Of a DNA stretch of 9,085 nucleotides, positions 1 to 6,774 are shown one piece after another (within the stretch, counting starts at the first letter, position 1; each line of letters starts with the position of its first letter). The notes below the pieces were generated by a model, which saw nothing but the letters and a program-made list of their open reading frames with translations, was not told the origin of the DNA and did not search any database. Both the position numbers and the translations under genes were made by a program. The stretch spans positions 1 to 9,085 of the forward strand of contig JAWXCM010000050.1 in the NCBI GenBank assembly GCA_034408745.1, read 5' to 3'. Origin of the DNA: JAWXCM01 sp034408745 (GTDB lineage Bacteria > Acidobacteriota > Terriglobia > Bryobacterales > Bryobacteraceae).

Positions 1-1329
1 ACCGCCCCCCGGACCATGGCCGCGACTCCCAATGGCGAGGCCGTTATGCTGCTGGCAGGCAATGGCTTCGTGTACCTGTATGATGCTCTGGCGGACGAGT
101 TCGTCCAGGGGCGGCAGATCTTCACCAACCCGATCCAGGGCTTCTATGGCCCGATCGCGGCTGGTCCGCGTGGGCAGTACTTCCTCGCCAACGGCTTCAT
201 CCTGAACTCCGCCCTGACTCCCACAGGCAACGCCGGAACAACCGCCGCGCCGGTTCAGGGGCGCCCGGGACAGGTCACCACCCCGACCCTGGTCAGCCGG
301 CCCGTGTCGGCCGTCGCTCCGGCCAGCGCCACCACATTCGTCCGCTTCACGCAACCAGTTCGCACCAACGCCAACACGCTGGCCACCGAAACGGGCACCG
401 TCGAACTGGTCGACCTCAATACGGGCAACACAATCCGAAGCGGTACCTCCCTCGAAGGGCCCATCTCCTCCCAGGTGGGCGCCACCCGGGTGAACGTCGA
501 CGGCAGAACTATGGCAGTTGACGGCACCGGAACCAACATCTTCGCGATCACTACCAGCGGCCTCAGCGTTCTGCCCCTTGAAGCACCTCTTCCAGCGGAC
601 CGGCCGGTCGTCAACCAGAACGGCACCGTAAACCTCAGCAGCTACACCGCCAGCTTCGCGCCCGGTTCGCTCATATCCGTATTTGGCCGGAATCTGGCTA
701 CCGACGGGCTGTATACGGGCGGAACGGCTCCGACCCTGATGGGCGGGCTCTGCATCACTCTGAATAACCAGCCAGTTCCGCTGCTTATGACCTCATCCGG
801 GCAGGTAAACGCGCAGATCCCTCCTGAACTCGTTGCCGGCCGTTACAGCATGATCCTGCGCAACATCGACCGCAAGGCCGCATCTCCGCCGCAGCAGTTG
901 ACGCTGGTTAAGGCCGCTCCCGCCATCTTCGCGAATCCCGAGACCAAAGAAGTTCTCCTGTTCCGCCACAACGGCACGCCAGTCACAAAAGCCAGCCCGG
1001 CCAGGAGGGATGAAGCTCTGATGATGTTCGCTACAGGGCTCGGCACCACCAAAGGTGGACGCGTCGTCTCCGGCCAGGCATCGCCTTCCACGCCGCTCGC
1101 CGAAGTCGCTGACGACGTGAAGCTGTACTTCGGCGATCCACGCTACAGCCAGTCGGAAATGATCGTCGATTGGGTGGGGCTGACGCCGGGAATCATCGGG
1201 GTATACCAGGTGAATTTACGGGTACCTGGGAACCGTATGCGGGGAGACGATCTGCCCGTGCTGCTGCGCGTTGGCGGTGTGGAAAGCCAGAAGACAGGCC
1301 CCGCGGTCCCAACTGTTGCCGTGGAGTGA
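1..1329 (+). CDS. Secreted protein with Soli_cterm-like C-terminal domain (5' truncated)
   Basis: The reading frame is open to the first base of the window, so the true start and any signal peptide lie upstream; the ATG at 16 is just an internal methionine. 442 residues are visible, ending at TGA 1327-1329. Counting from that Met, residues 15-70 resemble the end of a beta-propeller or NHL-like region (repeated aromatic/Gly pattern such as VYLYDA and GPRGQYFLANG). Residues 100-190 look like further beta-strands. Residues about 198-430 look like the 'Solibacter uncharacterized C-terminal domain' (TIGR03437): a FAPGSLISVFGRNLA segment, then GQVNAQIPPEL, then ATGLGTT and a VYQVNLRVPG strand. This domain is greatly expanded in Solibacter-type acidobacteria, usually at the end of large exported proteins; its function is unknown. 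There is no PEP-CTERM-like sorting tail, since the protein ends in a short Pro/Val/Thr stretch. Domain call is from remembered family features; the biological role is not known. Confidence 0.85.
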   Translation, partial: TAPRTMAATPNGEAVMLLAGNGFVYLYDALADEFVQGRQIFTNPIQGFYGPIAAGPRGQYFLANGFILNSALTPTGNAGTTAAPVQGRPGQVTTPTLVSRPVSAVAPASATTFVRFTQPVRTNANTLATETGTVELVDLNTGNTIRSGTSLEGPISSQVGATRVNVDGRTMAVDGTGTNIFAITTSGLSVLPLEAPLPADRPVVNQNGTVNLSSYTASFAPGSLISVFGRNLATDGLYTGGTAPTLMGGLCITLNNQPVPLLMTSSGQVNAQIPPELVAGRYSMILRNIDRKAASPPQQLTLVKAAPAIFANPETKEVLLFRHNGTPVTKASPARRDEALMMFATGLGTTKGGRVVSGQASPSTPLAEVADDVKLYFGDPRYSQSEMIVDWVGLTPGIIGVYQVNLRVPGNRMRGDDLPVLLRVGGVESQKTGPAVPTVAVE

Positions 1330-1460
1330 CCTTTTGTAGGAAAATAGCCCTTCGGGCGGACTTGAAAGGGTACCATGACCCACCCGTACCTCGGGGTGGA
1401 TCGATTGCCAATCACTGTGCAGATGTGGTGAAGTGTATCCATAAGCCCTGGGTGTGCCTT
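1330..1460. other. Intergenic gap with two small hairpins
   Basis: This 131-base non-coding stretch precedes the TPR lipoprotein gene. It holds a GCCC-TTC-GGGC hairpin at 1347-1357 and a six-pair GC hairpin CCACCC/GGGTGG (1380-1385 with 1394-1399, loop of eight). A GGTAC/GTACC inverted repeat (1369-1373 and 1386-1390) overlaps the second one. Neither hairpin is followed by a T-run, so neither is a convincing intrinsic terminator. A TTGAAA hexamer at 1362-1367 and TTGCCA at 1405-1410 resemble -35 boxes, but no well-spaced -10 box follows. A promoter for the downstream gene probably lies here but I cannot place it. Confidence 0.4.
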
Positions 1461-3764
1461 ATGCGAAATTTGTGTGTTTCTGCGTGTCTCGTTCTCCTGT
1501 TATTGCTTGGCGGTTGCAATCGCGATCCGAATGTCGCCAAGAAGCGCTATGTAGAAAATGGCAACAAGTACTTCTCAAAAGGCAAGTACAAGGAAGCCCT
1601 CATCATGTACCGGAACGCGCTCAAGCGCGATCTGAAGTACGGTGAGGCCTACTATCGAGCCGCCTTGGCGGAGCTTGCGATGCAGCGCTTCGTCGATGCG
1701 GCGCGTGACCTCCAGCGTGCCGTCGAGTTGATGCCAGAGAACGTCGACGCGATGGACCGCCTCACCAATCTCTATCTCAACGTCTACCTCGCCGACCGGA
1801 AGCGCCCCAAGTCCCTGGCCGACGAACTGCGCAACCTGGCTGACAAATACGCCAAGCGCCATCCGAATTCATACTCCGAAGCCCGCCTGCGCGGCTACCT
1901 CGCTCTGTTCGACAACGACGCCCAGGGCGCAGTCAAGTTCTTCGAAAAAGCCAACAGCCTCAAGCCTCTCCAGCAGGATCTGGTCATGATCTATATGCAG
2001 ACGCTGGCCAACGTGGGCCGCGGCCAAGAGGCCGAGAAGCTCGGCTATCAGATGCTGGCGAAGAACCCGAACGCACTCACCATCTACGACGTGCTGTACC
2101 TCTATTACGGCAATGCGAAGCGCACAGAAGACGCCGAGAAGATCCTTCGAACCAAGGTGGAGAAGAACCCCAAACTGCCCGAAGTCCGGCTGCAGCTTGC
2201 GGCTCACTATTACACCGTCGCCCTGCGCCCCCAGATGATGGAAGCGCTTAAGGGCCTCGAGGCCGATCCCACCTCCTTCCCGAACTCTCCTCTGCTGGTC
2301 GGCGATTTCTTCGCGCGCATCCGCGAGTACGACCTGGCCGCCCAGCGCTACCAGGACGGCGCAAAACGCTTCGCCAAAGACAAGCACATGTACCAGAAGC
2401 GTCTGGTGGAAATCCTCGTCAAGAAGAACCAGAAGGACGAGGCCGTGCAGCTTGTGAACGAGATCCTGAAGGAAGATCCCAAGGATTCCGAGGCCATCGC
2501 TATCCGGGCCTCTCTGTCGCTTCTCGCCGGCACCCGCGAACAACTCCAGTCCGCCATCAACGATCTGCAGACCGTAATCAGCAAAATGCCGGAAAATCCG
2601 GTGCTCCGGTACAATCTCGGCCGAGCCCTGCTCGCCAGACAGAACTGGGACGCAGCCAAGGTTCAGTTTGAAGAGGCGATCAAGCTCCGTCCCGATTACC
2701 TGTTGCCCCGCATCACGCTCGCCCAGATGATGCTCCAGGGCCGCGACTACGGCAAAGTGATTCAGATGACCCAGGAAATCCTGGTCTACGACAAAGGCAA
2801 CCTTGCCGCCCGTCTTCTCCGAAGCCGCGCATTGATCGGAATGGGCGAGATGAAGCAGGCTCGCGAAGAACTCGCGGTCACGACCAGCCAGTTCCCGGAC
2901 CTGCCCGAATCGCGCCTTCAGGTCGCCGCGCTCGATCTGCAGGACAAGAACTATAAGGGCGCCGAAGATTCGTTCCGAAAGATCTACCAGCAGTTCAAGG
3001 ACCCACGCGCGTTCATGGGCCTGGTCGACACCTACGTGGCTCAGGGCAATACGGCAGCGGCTCTCAAAGCTCTGCGCGATGAGATCGCAAAGGATCCGGA
3101 AAGACTCGAATATCACGTCGCCATCGCCAACATCTCCGGCAATGCGGGCGACTATAAAACCGCCATCGCCGAGTACAAGACCGTGCTCGACAAGCTGCCG
3201 CGAAACTCTCAGGTTTGGCTGCAGCTCAGCGAAGTGTACCGCCGTGCCGGAGAAGGCGAAAATGCCATGGGCGCGGTCAGGAAGGCGCAGGAACTAGCAC
3301 CCACCAACGTGGCTGCACATCTCCAGCTCGCCATGTTGTACGATACCGGCGGTAAGCGCCCTGAGGCGAAACCCGTGTATGAGCAGGTGCTGCGGCTCCA
3401 GCCCGACAACGCCATCGCCCTGAACAACCTGGCGTTCATCCTGGCCGAATCGGGCAATGATCTGGATCAGGCGCTCACCATGGCGCAGAAAGCCAAGCAA
3501 CAGCGTCCGCAGGATGAAGATGTCGCCGACACGCTTGGCTGGATCTATATCAAGAAAAACATTCCTGACAGCGCAGTGTCCATCTTCCGGGAACTGACGA
3601 TCAAGAACCCCGGTCGCACCACATTCCACTACCATCTCGCAATGGCGTTGTTCCAGAAGGGCGACAAAGTGAACGCAAAGCGTGAGTGTGAGATCGCGCT
3701 GAAGAATAACAACAACCCCGCGGAAATAACCCGAATCAAGGAGTTGCTGGCGAAACTCAGCTAA
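1461..3764 (+). CDS. TPR-repeat lipoprotein, exosortase/PEP-CTERM-locus type
   Basis: A 767-residue protein. It opens with a lipoprotein signal peptide: M-R-N, a hydrophobic run at residues 8-16, and the lipobox L-G-G-C with Cys19 as the lipidated residue. Asn at +2 fits outer-membrane rather than inner-membrane retention. The rest is a helical solenoid of many tetratricopeptide repeats, clear around residues 33-100, in the middle (for example VLRYNLGRALLARQNWDAA) and in the last 120 residues, where ALNNLAFILAESG and ADTLGWIYIKKN occur. The architecture resembles the TPR lipoproteins (PrsT/PEP_TPR_lipo-like) found beside exosortase systems, though it is somewhat shorter than my recollection of that family. 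The frame is open further upstream, but that part overlaps the preceding gene and reads as noise. ATG 1461 places the signal peptide correctly; GTG 1452 is a possible alternative. No clear Shine-Dalgarno sequence precedes either. It likely scaffolds protein assemblies in the envelope; partners are not visible. TPR lipoprotein identity is firm, the exosortase link is inferred. Confidence 0.9.
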   Translation: MRNLCVSACLVLLLLLGGCNRDPNVAKKRYVENGNKYFSKGKYKEALIMYRNALKRDLKYGEAYYRAALAELAMQRFVDAARDLQRAVELMPENVDAMDRLTNLYLNVYLADRKRPKSLADELRNLADKYAKRHPNSYSEARLRGYLALFDNDAQGAVKFFEKANSLKPLQQDLVMIYMQTLANVGRGQEAEKLGYQMLAKNPNALTIYDVLYLYYGNAKRTEDAEKILRTKVEKNPKLPEVRLQLAAHYYTVALRPQMMEALKGLEADPTSFPNSPLLVGDFFARIREYDLAAQRYQDGAKRFAKDKHMYQKRLVEILVKKNQKDEAVQLVNEILKEDPKDSEAIAIRASLSLLAGTREQLQSAINDLQTVISKMPENPVLRYNLGRALLARQNWDAAKVQFEEAIKLRPDYLLPRITLAQMMLQGRDYGKVIQMTQEILVYDKGNLAARLLRSRALIGMGEMKQAREELAVTTSQFPDLPESRLQVAALDLQDKNYKGAEDSFRKIYQQFKDPRAFMGLVDTYVAQGNTAAALKALRDEIAKDPERLEYHVAIANISGNAGDYKTAIAEYKTVLDKLPRNSQVWLQLSEVYRRAGEGENAMGAVRKAQELAPTNVAAHLQLAMLYDTGGKRPEAKPVYEQVLRLQPDNAIALNNLAFILAESGNDLDQALTMAQKAKQQRPQDEDVADTLGWIYIKKNIPDSAVSIFRELTIKNPGRTTFHYHLAMALFQKGDKVNAKRECEIALKNNNNPAEITRIKELLAKLS

Positions 3765-3775
3765 AGTTTGAGTCC

Positions 3776-3802
3776 GGGGAACGGTGGCCGTCACTGTTCC
3801 TC
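3776..3802 (+). other. Strong hairpin between TPR lipoprotein and protease genes
   Basis: The left arm at 3776-3786 pairs with 3792-3802 over 11 consecutive positions, two of them G-U wobbles, around a five-base loop (GCCGT). It starts 12 bases after the TPR gene's stop and ends 16 bases before the protease ATG. No T-run follows, so it is not a classical intrinsic terminator. It could act as an mRNA stability or processing element, an attenuator that lowers expression of the downstream gene, or a binding site. The pairing is seen directly in the sequence; the role is inference. Confidence 0.55.
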
Positions 3803-3817
3803 ACGCCCACTCATTGC

Positions 3818-4519
3818 ATGCAATCGGTTACCGCCCGCAAGGATATTCAGGACAAACCTGAGTCATCCCTTCCCTACGTACTGCCATTTGTTGTCTTTTT
3901 TGCTCTGCTTAGCCTGGCGCCTTACCTGGAAGGCCTCGTGGGACGCTGGGAGTTTCCCCTTCGTGCCGTCATACTGACCGTGACGCTGTGGCTTACCTCG
4001 CGCAGCGTCATCGACCTCCGGGTCAGCCACCCGATCTCCACAACCGCGGTCGGCATCGGCGTCTTCCTCCTCTGGATCGGGCCGGACTACCTCATCCCCG
4101 GCTACCGGAACCACTGGCTCTTTCAAAACGATTACCTGGGACACCTGAAGAGTGGCATCGACCCTAAGTATCAGTTGGACAGCCTTGTCCTTGCGGTGCG
4201 TTCCTTCCGCGCCATCATCCTGGTGCCCATCATTGAAGAACTGTTCTGGCGTGCGTGGCTCATGCGCTGGCTCGTCGACCAGCACTTCTGGAAAGTGCCG
4301 CTCGGTGCGTTCACGTGGACATCAATGCTGGTAAGCGCCGCCCTGTTCGGTTCTGAGCACGGCTCATTCTGGGAGGTCGGCATCGTCGCCGGGCTCATCT
4401 ACAACTTCTGGATGGTGAGGACGCGACGGCTCGGCGATTGCATCCTGGCACACGCCGTCACCAACGGATGCCTGTCGCTGTACGTTGTCGTGGCCCAGCG
4501 CTGGGAATACTGGCCGTAG
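3818..4519 (+). CDS. CPBP/CAAX-type intramembrane glutamic protease (CAAX prenyl protease-related)
   Basis: A 233-residue polytopic membrane protein with hydrophobic segments near residues 18-37, 48-61, 77-90, 124-140, 165-178 and 185-200. All three active-site motifs of the CPBP (Rce1/ABI) family are present: EExxxR (E140, E141, R145), FxxxH (F177, H181) and HxxxN (H212, N216). Family members are intramembrane glutamic endopeptidases; bacterial ones process or protect peptides and envelope proteins. The length and the extended N-terminal half fit the subfamily named 'CAAX prenyl protease-related' (TIGR03008), described from exosortase/PEP-CTERM loci. The preceding TPR lipoprotein gene, 53 bases upstream on the same strand, supports this. 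ATG 3818 is the first in-frame start after the hairpin in the gap; no strong Shine-Dalgarno sequence is seen, so translation may be weak. The substrate is unknown. Protease identity is secure from motifs; the exosortase-associated role is inference because no exosortase or PEP-CTERM substrate is in the window. Confidence 0.9.
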   Translation: MQSVTARKDIQDKPESSLPYVLPFVVFFALLSLAPYLEGLVGRWEFPLRAVILTVTLWLTSRSVIDLRVSHPISTTAVGIGVFLLWIGPDYLIPGYRNHWLFQNDYLGHLKSGIDPKYQLDSLVLAVRSFRAIILVPIIEELFWRAWLMRWLVDQHFWKVPLGAFTWTSMLVSAALFGSEHGSFWEVGIVAGLIYNFWMVRTRRLGDCILAHAVTNGCLSLYVVVAQRWEYWP

Positions 4520-4520
4520 A

Positions 4521-4844
4521 CTACCGGCAGGTCGCGCTCACTTCGTCGATCTTCACCACCTGAACCACCAGCGGCGACACGCTCCGGTCCACGCTCCCGC
4601 GCACGGTCACCGTGTGGCCCACATACCGGGCAAAGTTTTCGTCGGAGAACGCCTTGCCAGCCAGCTTCGCCTCTTCCTTCATCCCCGACCCCGCCAGCAC
4701 ATAGGTCTCGCCTCGCTGGTCCACGCAGCCAGTCATCGACTCCTGTGCAGGAGCGGCGGGCTTCGCCGGGCCTTTCTTCTTCTCATCGGGAGTTGCGCCG
4801 AGCAACCCCGCGGCACACACCACAACAGCAATCAGTTTCCGCAT
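4521..4844 (-). CDS. Small exported protein, possible OB-fold (DUF5818-like?)
   Basis: A 107-residue protein with an N-terminal signal peptide: M-R-K, then a hydrophobic stretch at residues 4-16, with a plausible cut after LGA at 17. A Lys/Pro/Ala-rich linker follows (20-35), then a compact beta-rich domain (36-107). That domain starts MTGCVDQRGETYVLAG, continues with GHTVTVRGSV and ends in a VVKIDEVSATC strand. The pattern resembles small acidobacterial exported OB-fold-like domains (DUF5818 or similar), but I am not sure of the family. Cys40 and Cys106 bracket the domain and could form a disulfide. Start chosen at 4844 because GGAGG (4855-4859) lies ten bases upstream; an in-frame ATG at 4865 has no such site. 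It is the last gene of the carotenoid operon, 29 bases after the glycosyltransferase stop, so probably co-transcribed. Its stop is one base from the stop of the convergent protease gene. Function unknown. Confidence 0.8.
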   Translation of the reverse strand: MRKLIAVVVCAAGLLGATPDEKKKGPAKPAAPAQESMTGCVDQRGETYVLAGSGMKEEAKLAGKAFSDENFARYVGHTVTVRGSVDRSVSPLVVQVVKIDEVSATCR

Positions 4845-4854
4845 CGGGTTCGAA

Positions 4855-4859
4855 CCTCC
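4855..4859 (-). promoter_or_regulatory. Ribosome binding site of the small exported protein
   Basis: A perfect GGAGG on the minus strand, ten bases before the ATG at 4844. It decides between this start and the in-frame ATG at 4865, which it would lie downstream of. Confidence 0.65.
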
Positions 4860-4873
4860 ACCCATCGTAGACG

Positions 4874-5986
4874 CTACGGCGGGCCAGGAACATACGCCCT
4901 GCCCTTCCACGACGCCGGCTGCTTCCGCAGATGCCGGATCAGTGCCCACCACTGCAGCACCAGCAGCACCGTGATGCCCAGCGGATGCAGCACCACCGAA
5001 TCCAGCGGCTGCCGGAATCGAAGCGAGGCCAGCAGCCGGGGCGCGATGGCCAGCAGCGCGGCAGCGAAGCTCAGCGGCCATCCCGCACCAGCCAGCAACA
5101 GCAGGAACGGCAGCACCTGACCGCCAAACAACAGCACCGTGAACACCGGCAGCCGCCTCGGCGCCGCCAGCCCCTCCACCGCATTCTTCGCCAGCCCCAG
5201 CCAAACCTCCCGCGCACTGGTGTACATCCGAACATGCGCCAGATCCGTCGCATCGAAGATGTCCGTGCGGAACCCGCGCTCGCGAAACGCCAATGGCAGA
5301 CGGATGCCGTCGTGCATCGTGTCACGGATCGCCGCATGCCCCCCAGCCCGAAAATACTCCGAACGCCGAACCAGCATCAGTTGCCCGCAACCCGCCGCAT
5401 ACGCCGGACTTGTCGAGCTCTTCAGCCCCGGAACCGGAAGGAACCCCAGCAGCACAAAGTGGATCAGAGGCAGCAGCAGGCGCTCCAAAAAAGTGACCGT
5501 GACCTGACGGGGGAACCCGCTCAGCAGCGTCACACCGCTCCGTTCCATCTCCCCAAGCATCCGGCTCAGCGCGTCCGGAGCCAGCCGGACATCCGCGTCG
5601 ACGAAACAAAGCCATTTGTGCCGGGCATGATGGGACAGCACGAAACAGGCATGCTGCTTCCCGTTCCAGCCCTCCGGCAGCCCATCTCCCGACACCAGCC
5701 GCACCCGCGAATCCCGCGCCGCCAGCGCCGCCACGACACCCGCTGTACCGTCCGTCGACCCGTCGTCCAGGACCACCACTTCAAGCTCGACATCGGCATT
5801 CGCCAGCACCGCGCGAACCGCATCCCCAATCGCGTGCTCTTCATTGCGCGCCGGAATCAGCACCGAGACCGGGGGCACCGGTCCCGCGGCGCGCCTCAAT
5901 CGTCGGAACACCGGCAGGTTCACAACAAACATCGTCGCCGGCACCGAGGCAAGCAGCACGGCGATCCACCCAACAACAGCACTCAC
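4874..5986 (-). CDS. Family 2 glycosyltransferase, carotenoid-glycosylating type (CrtQ/CruC-like)
   Basis: A 370-residue membrane-anchored GT-A glycosyltransferase. Residues 4-23 form an N-terminal membrane segment. The GT2 domain runs from about 39 to 240: VSVLIPARNEE (40-50), DDGSTDGT (74-81), the GWNGK segment (106-110), the metal-binding DAD (130-132) and a MHDGIR motif (224-229) in the place of the usual catalytic-base ED. Three hydrophobic segments follow (about 280-300, 303-318, 330-350), and it ends in a WKGRAY element typical of this subgroup. Family members transfer a sugar to hydrophobic acceptors; in staphyloxanthin synthesis CrtQ glycosylates 4,4'-diaponeurosporenoate. The operon (aldehyde dehydrogenase, carotenoid desaturase, acyltransferase) points to the same kind of carotenoid carboxylate as acceptor. 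The start is GTG 5986, which overlaps the acyltransferase stop by four bases (GTGA), with GGAG five bases upstream. A longer open frame reaching 6181 lies inside the acyltransferase gene and looks non-coding. GT2 is certain; the acceptor is inferred from context. Confidence 0.88.
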   Translation of the reverse strand: MSAVVGWIAVLLASVPATMFVVNLPVFRRLRRAAGPVPPVSVLIPARNEEHAIGDAVRAVLANADVELEVVVLDDGSTDGTAGVVAALAARDSRVRLVSGDGLPEGWNGKQHACFVLSHHARHKWLCFVDADVRLAPDALSRMLGEMERSGVTLLSGFPRQVTVTFLERLLLPLIHFVLLGFLPVPGLKSSTSPAYAAGCGQLMLVRRSEYFRAGGHAAIRDTMHDGIRLPLAFRERGFRTDIFDATDLAHVRMYTSAREVWLGLAKNAVEGLAAPRRLPVFTVLLFGGQVLPFLLLLAGAGWPLSFAAALLAIAPRLLASLRFRQPLDSVVLHPLGITVLLVLQWWALIRHLRKQPASWKGRAYVPGPP

Positions 5987-6774
5987 AGCCGCTCCGGGCC
6001 ATGCGCGCGATGCACCCGGTGACCCCGCAACGCGGCCACCACAGTCCGCCACAAATCGTAGACCCCGATGCCGACACGACCCATAGTCAGCACCTGAAAC
6101 GCATTTCGGTCCCGGGCTACGGCCGACTCCGCCAGCCGGTTCTGCGTCGCCTCCAGTCGCGAAGCCACCAGCGCGCTCCACTCATCCGGCGTCTTCGACG
6201 CGCCATCGTCCACGGCCACCGGTTCGCCGAACCGGACCAGCACCTCGGCAAACCGCTCTTCCCAAAACGGATATTCGATCGCCACCGGCAGTACGTTCAC
6301 ATTCCTCAGTCTCGACAGCAAATGACCGGTCCCTGGACGCAGTTCCGTCGGCCGCACGCGAGGATCGGCAAAGTGCCCCTGAGCCGTCACCCACAGCGCG
6401 GTCGACGGTCTGGCCAGCGCAGCTTCCCCGATTCGCAGAAACGTCGACGCGCCCGACGCAGTCCCAGGCTCTACGCCGAAAAACCCAAGCTTTCGAAAGA
6501 ACCGATATTGCCGCAGCGCCGCGGCATCAATCGGAGCATAGTGGTCCCACGTCGGGAAATACGCCATCGCCAGTTCCAGCGCAACCAGCGGATCCCACCA
6601 GGACGGATGATTCAGGCACACCACCAGCGGTCGGTCCGCCGCAACCTGCGTGTAGCTCGACGCCGCCACGCGCACGCAGTGGAAGTTCCGCCGCAGATAC
6701 CAGTCGACGTATCCCGAAAATAAGGTAAGCAGCCGCTTGTGAATTCGCGGCAGTTCTACGCGTGTGCCACGCAT
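5983..6774 (-). CDS. PlsC-like acyltransferase, probable carotenoid-glycoside acyltransferase
   Basis: A 263-residue protein of the lysophospholipid acyltransferase (LPLAT/PlsC) superfamily. The catalytic HX4D motif is HPSWWD at residues 56-61, preceded by a beta-strand (LVVCLN). A RFFRKLGFFGVEPG segment (91-104) corresponds to motif II. An AQGHFADPRVRP segment (131-142) takes the place of motif III, normally EGTR in glycerolipid enzymes; Q-G-x-F with a later D-x-R is what I recall from acyltransferases of carotenoid and related clusters. It would transfer a fatty acyl group from acyl-CoA or acyl-ACP to the sugar of the glycosylated carotenoid, at the cytoplasmic membrane face. It is analogous in role to staphylococcal CrtO, which belongs to an unrelated family. 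The ATG at 6774 overlaps the desaturase end by 19 bases; only a weak GAAG precedes it. The stop overlaps the glycosyltransferase GTG by four bases. Superfamily is firm; the substrate is inferred from the operon, and a phospholipid acyltransferase remains possible. Confidence 0.87.
   Translation of the reverse strand: MRGTRVELPRIHKRLLTLFSGYVDWYLRRNFHCVRVAASSYTQVAADRPLVVCLNHPSWWDPLVALELAMAYFPTWDHYAPIDAAALRQYRFFRKLGFFGVEPGTASGASTFLRIGEAALARPSTALWVTAQGHFADPRVRPTELRPGTGHLLSRLRNVNVLPVAIEYPFWEERFAEVLVRFGEPVAVDDGASKTPDEWSALVASRLEATQNRLAESAVARDRNAFQVLTMGRVGIGVYDLWRTVVAALRGHRVHRAHGPERL
5992..5995 (-). promoter_or_regulatory. Ribosome binding site supporting GTG start of the glycosyltransferase
   Basis: GGAG on the minus strand, five bases upstream of GTG 5986 and inside the last codons of the acyltransferase gene. 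Together with the four-base stop/start overlap it supports translational coupling and this non-ATG start. Confidence 0.55.

Noticed and set aside
1347..1357. Hairpin after the first gene as an intrinsic terminator
   Set aside because: The stem is only four pairs and no T-run follows it.
1170..1460. N-terminal extension of the TPR lipoprotein frame by 97 residues
   Set aside because: It overlaps the end of the preceding gene, its composition is not protein-like, and it would bury the lipoprotein signal peptide internally.
1869..3116. A 415-codon open frame on the minus strand inside the TPR lipoprotein gene
   Set aside because: It is fully antisense to a clear TPR protein, has no recognisable domain, and its length follows from the GC-rich third positions of the real gene.
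4845..5204. Upstream extension of the small exported protein's frame to 5204
   Set aside because: It runs inside the glycosyltransferase gene, is Gly/Ala-rich without structure, and a strong GGAGG with a signal peptide marks the start at 4844.
4931..6022. A 363-codon plus-strand open frame opposite the glycosyltransferase
   Set aside because: The translation is dominated by Gln, Arg, His and Pro, the usual mirror of a GC-rich gene on the other strand; GT2 motifs on the minus strand settle the coding strand.
5987..6181. Upstream extension of the glycosyltransferase frame to 6181
   Set aside because: The extra 65 residues overlap the acyltransferase and look random; the GTG at 5986 has a ribosome binding site and a four-base overlap with the previous stop.
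6001..6723. A 240-codon plus-strand open frame opposite the acyltransferase
   Set aside because: Arg/His/Gln-rich shadow translation with no motif; the minus strand has the HX4D acyltransferase motif.
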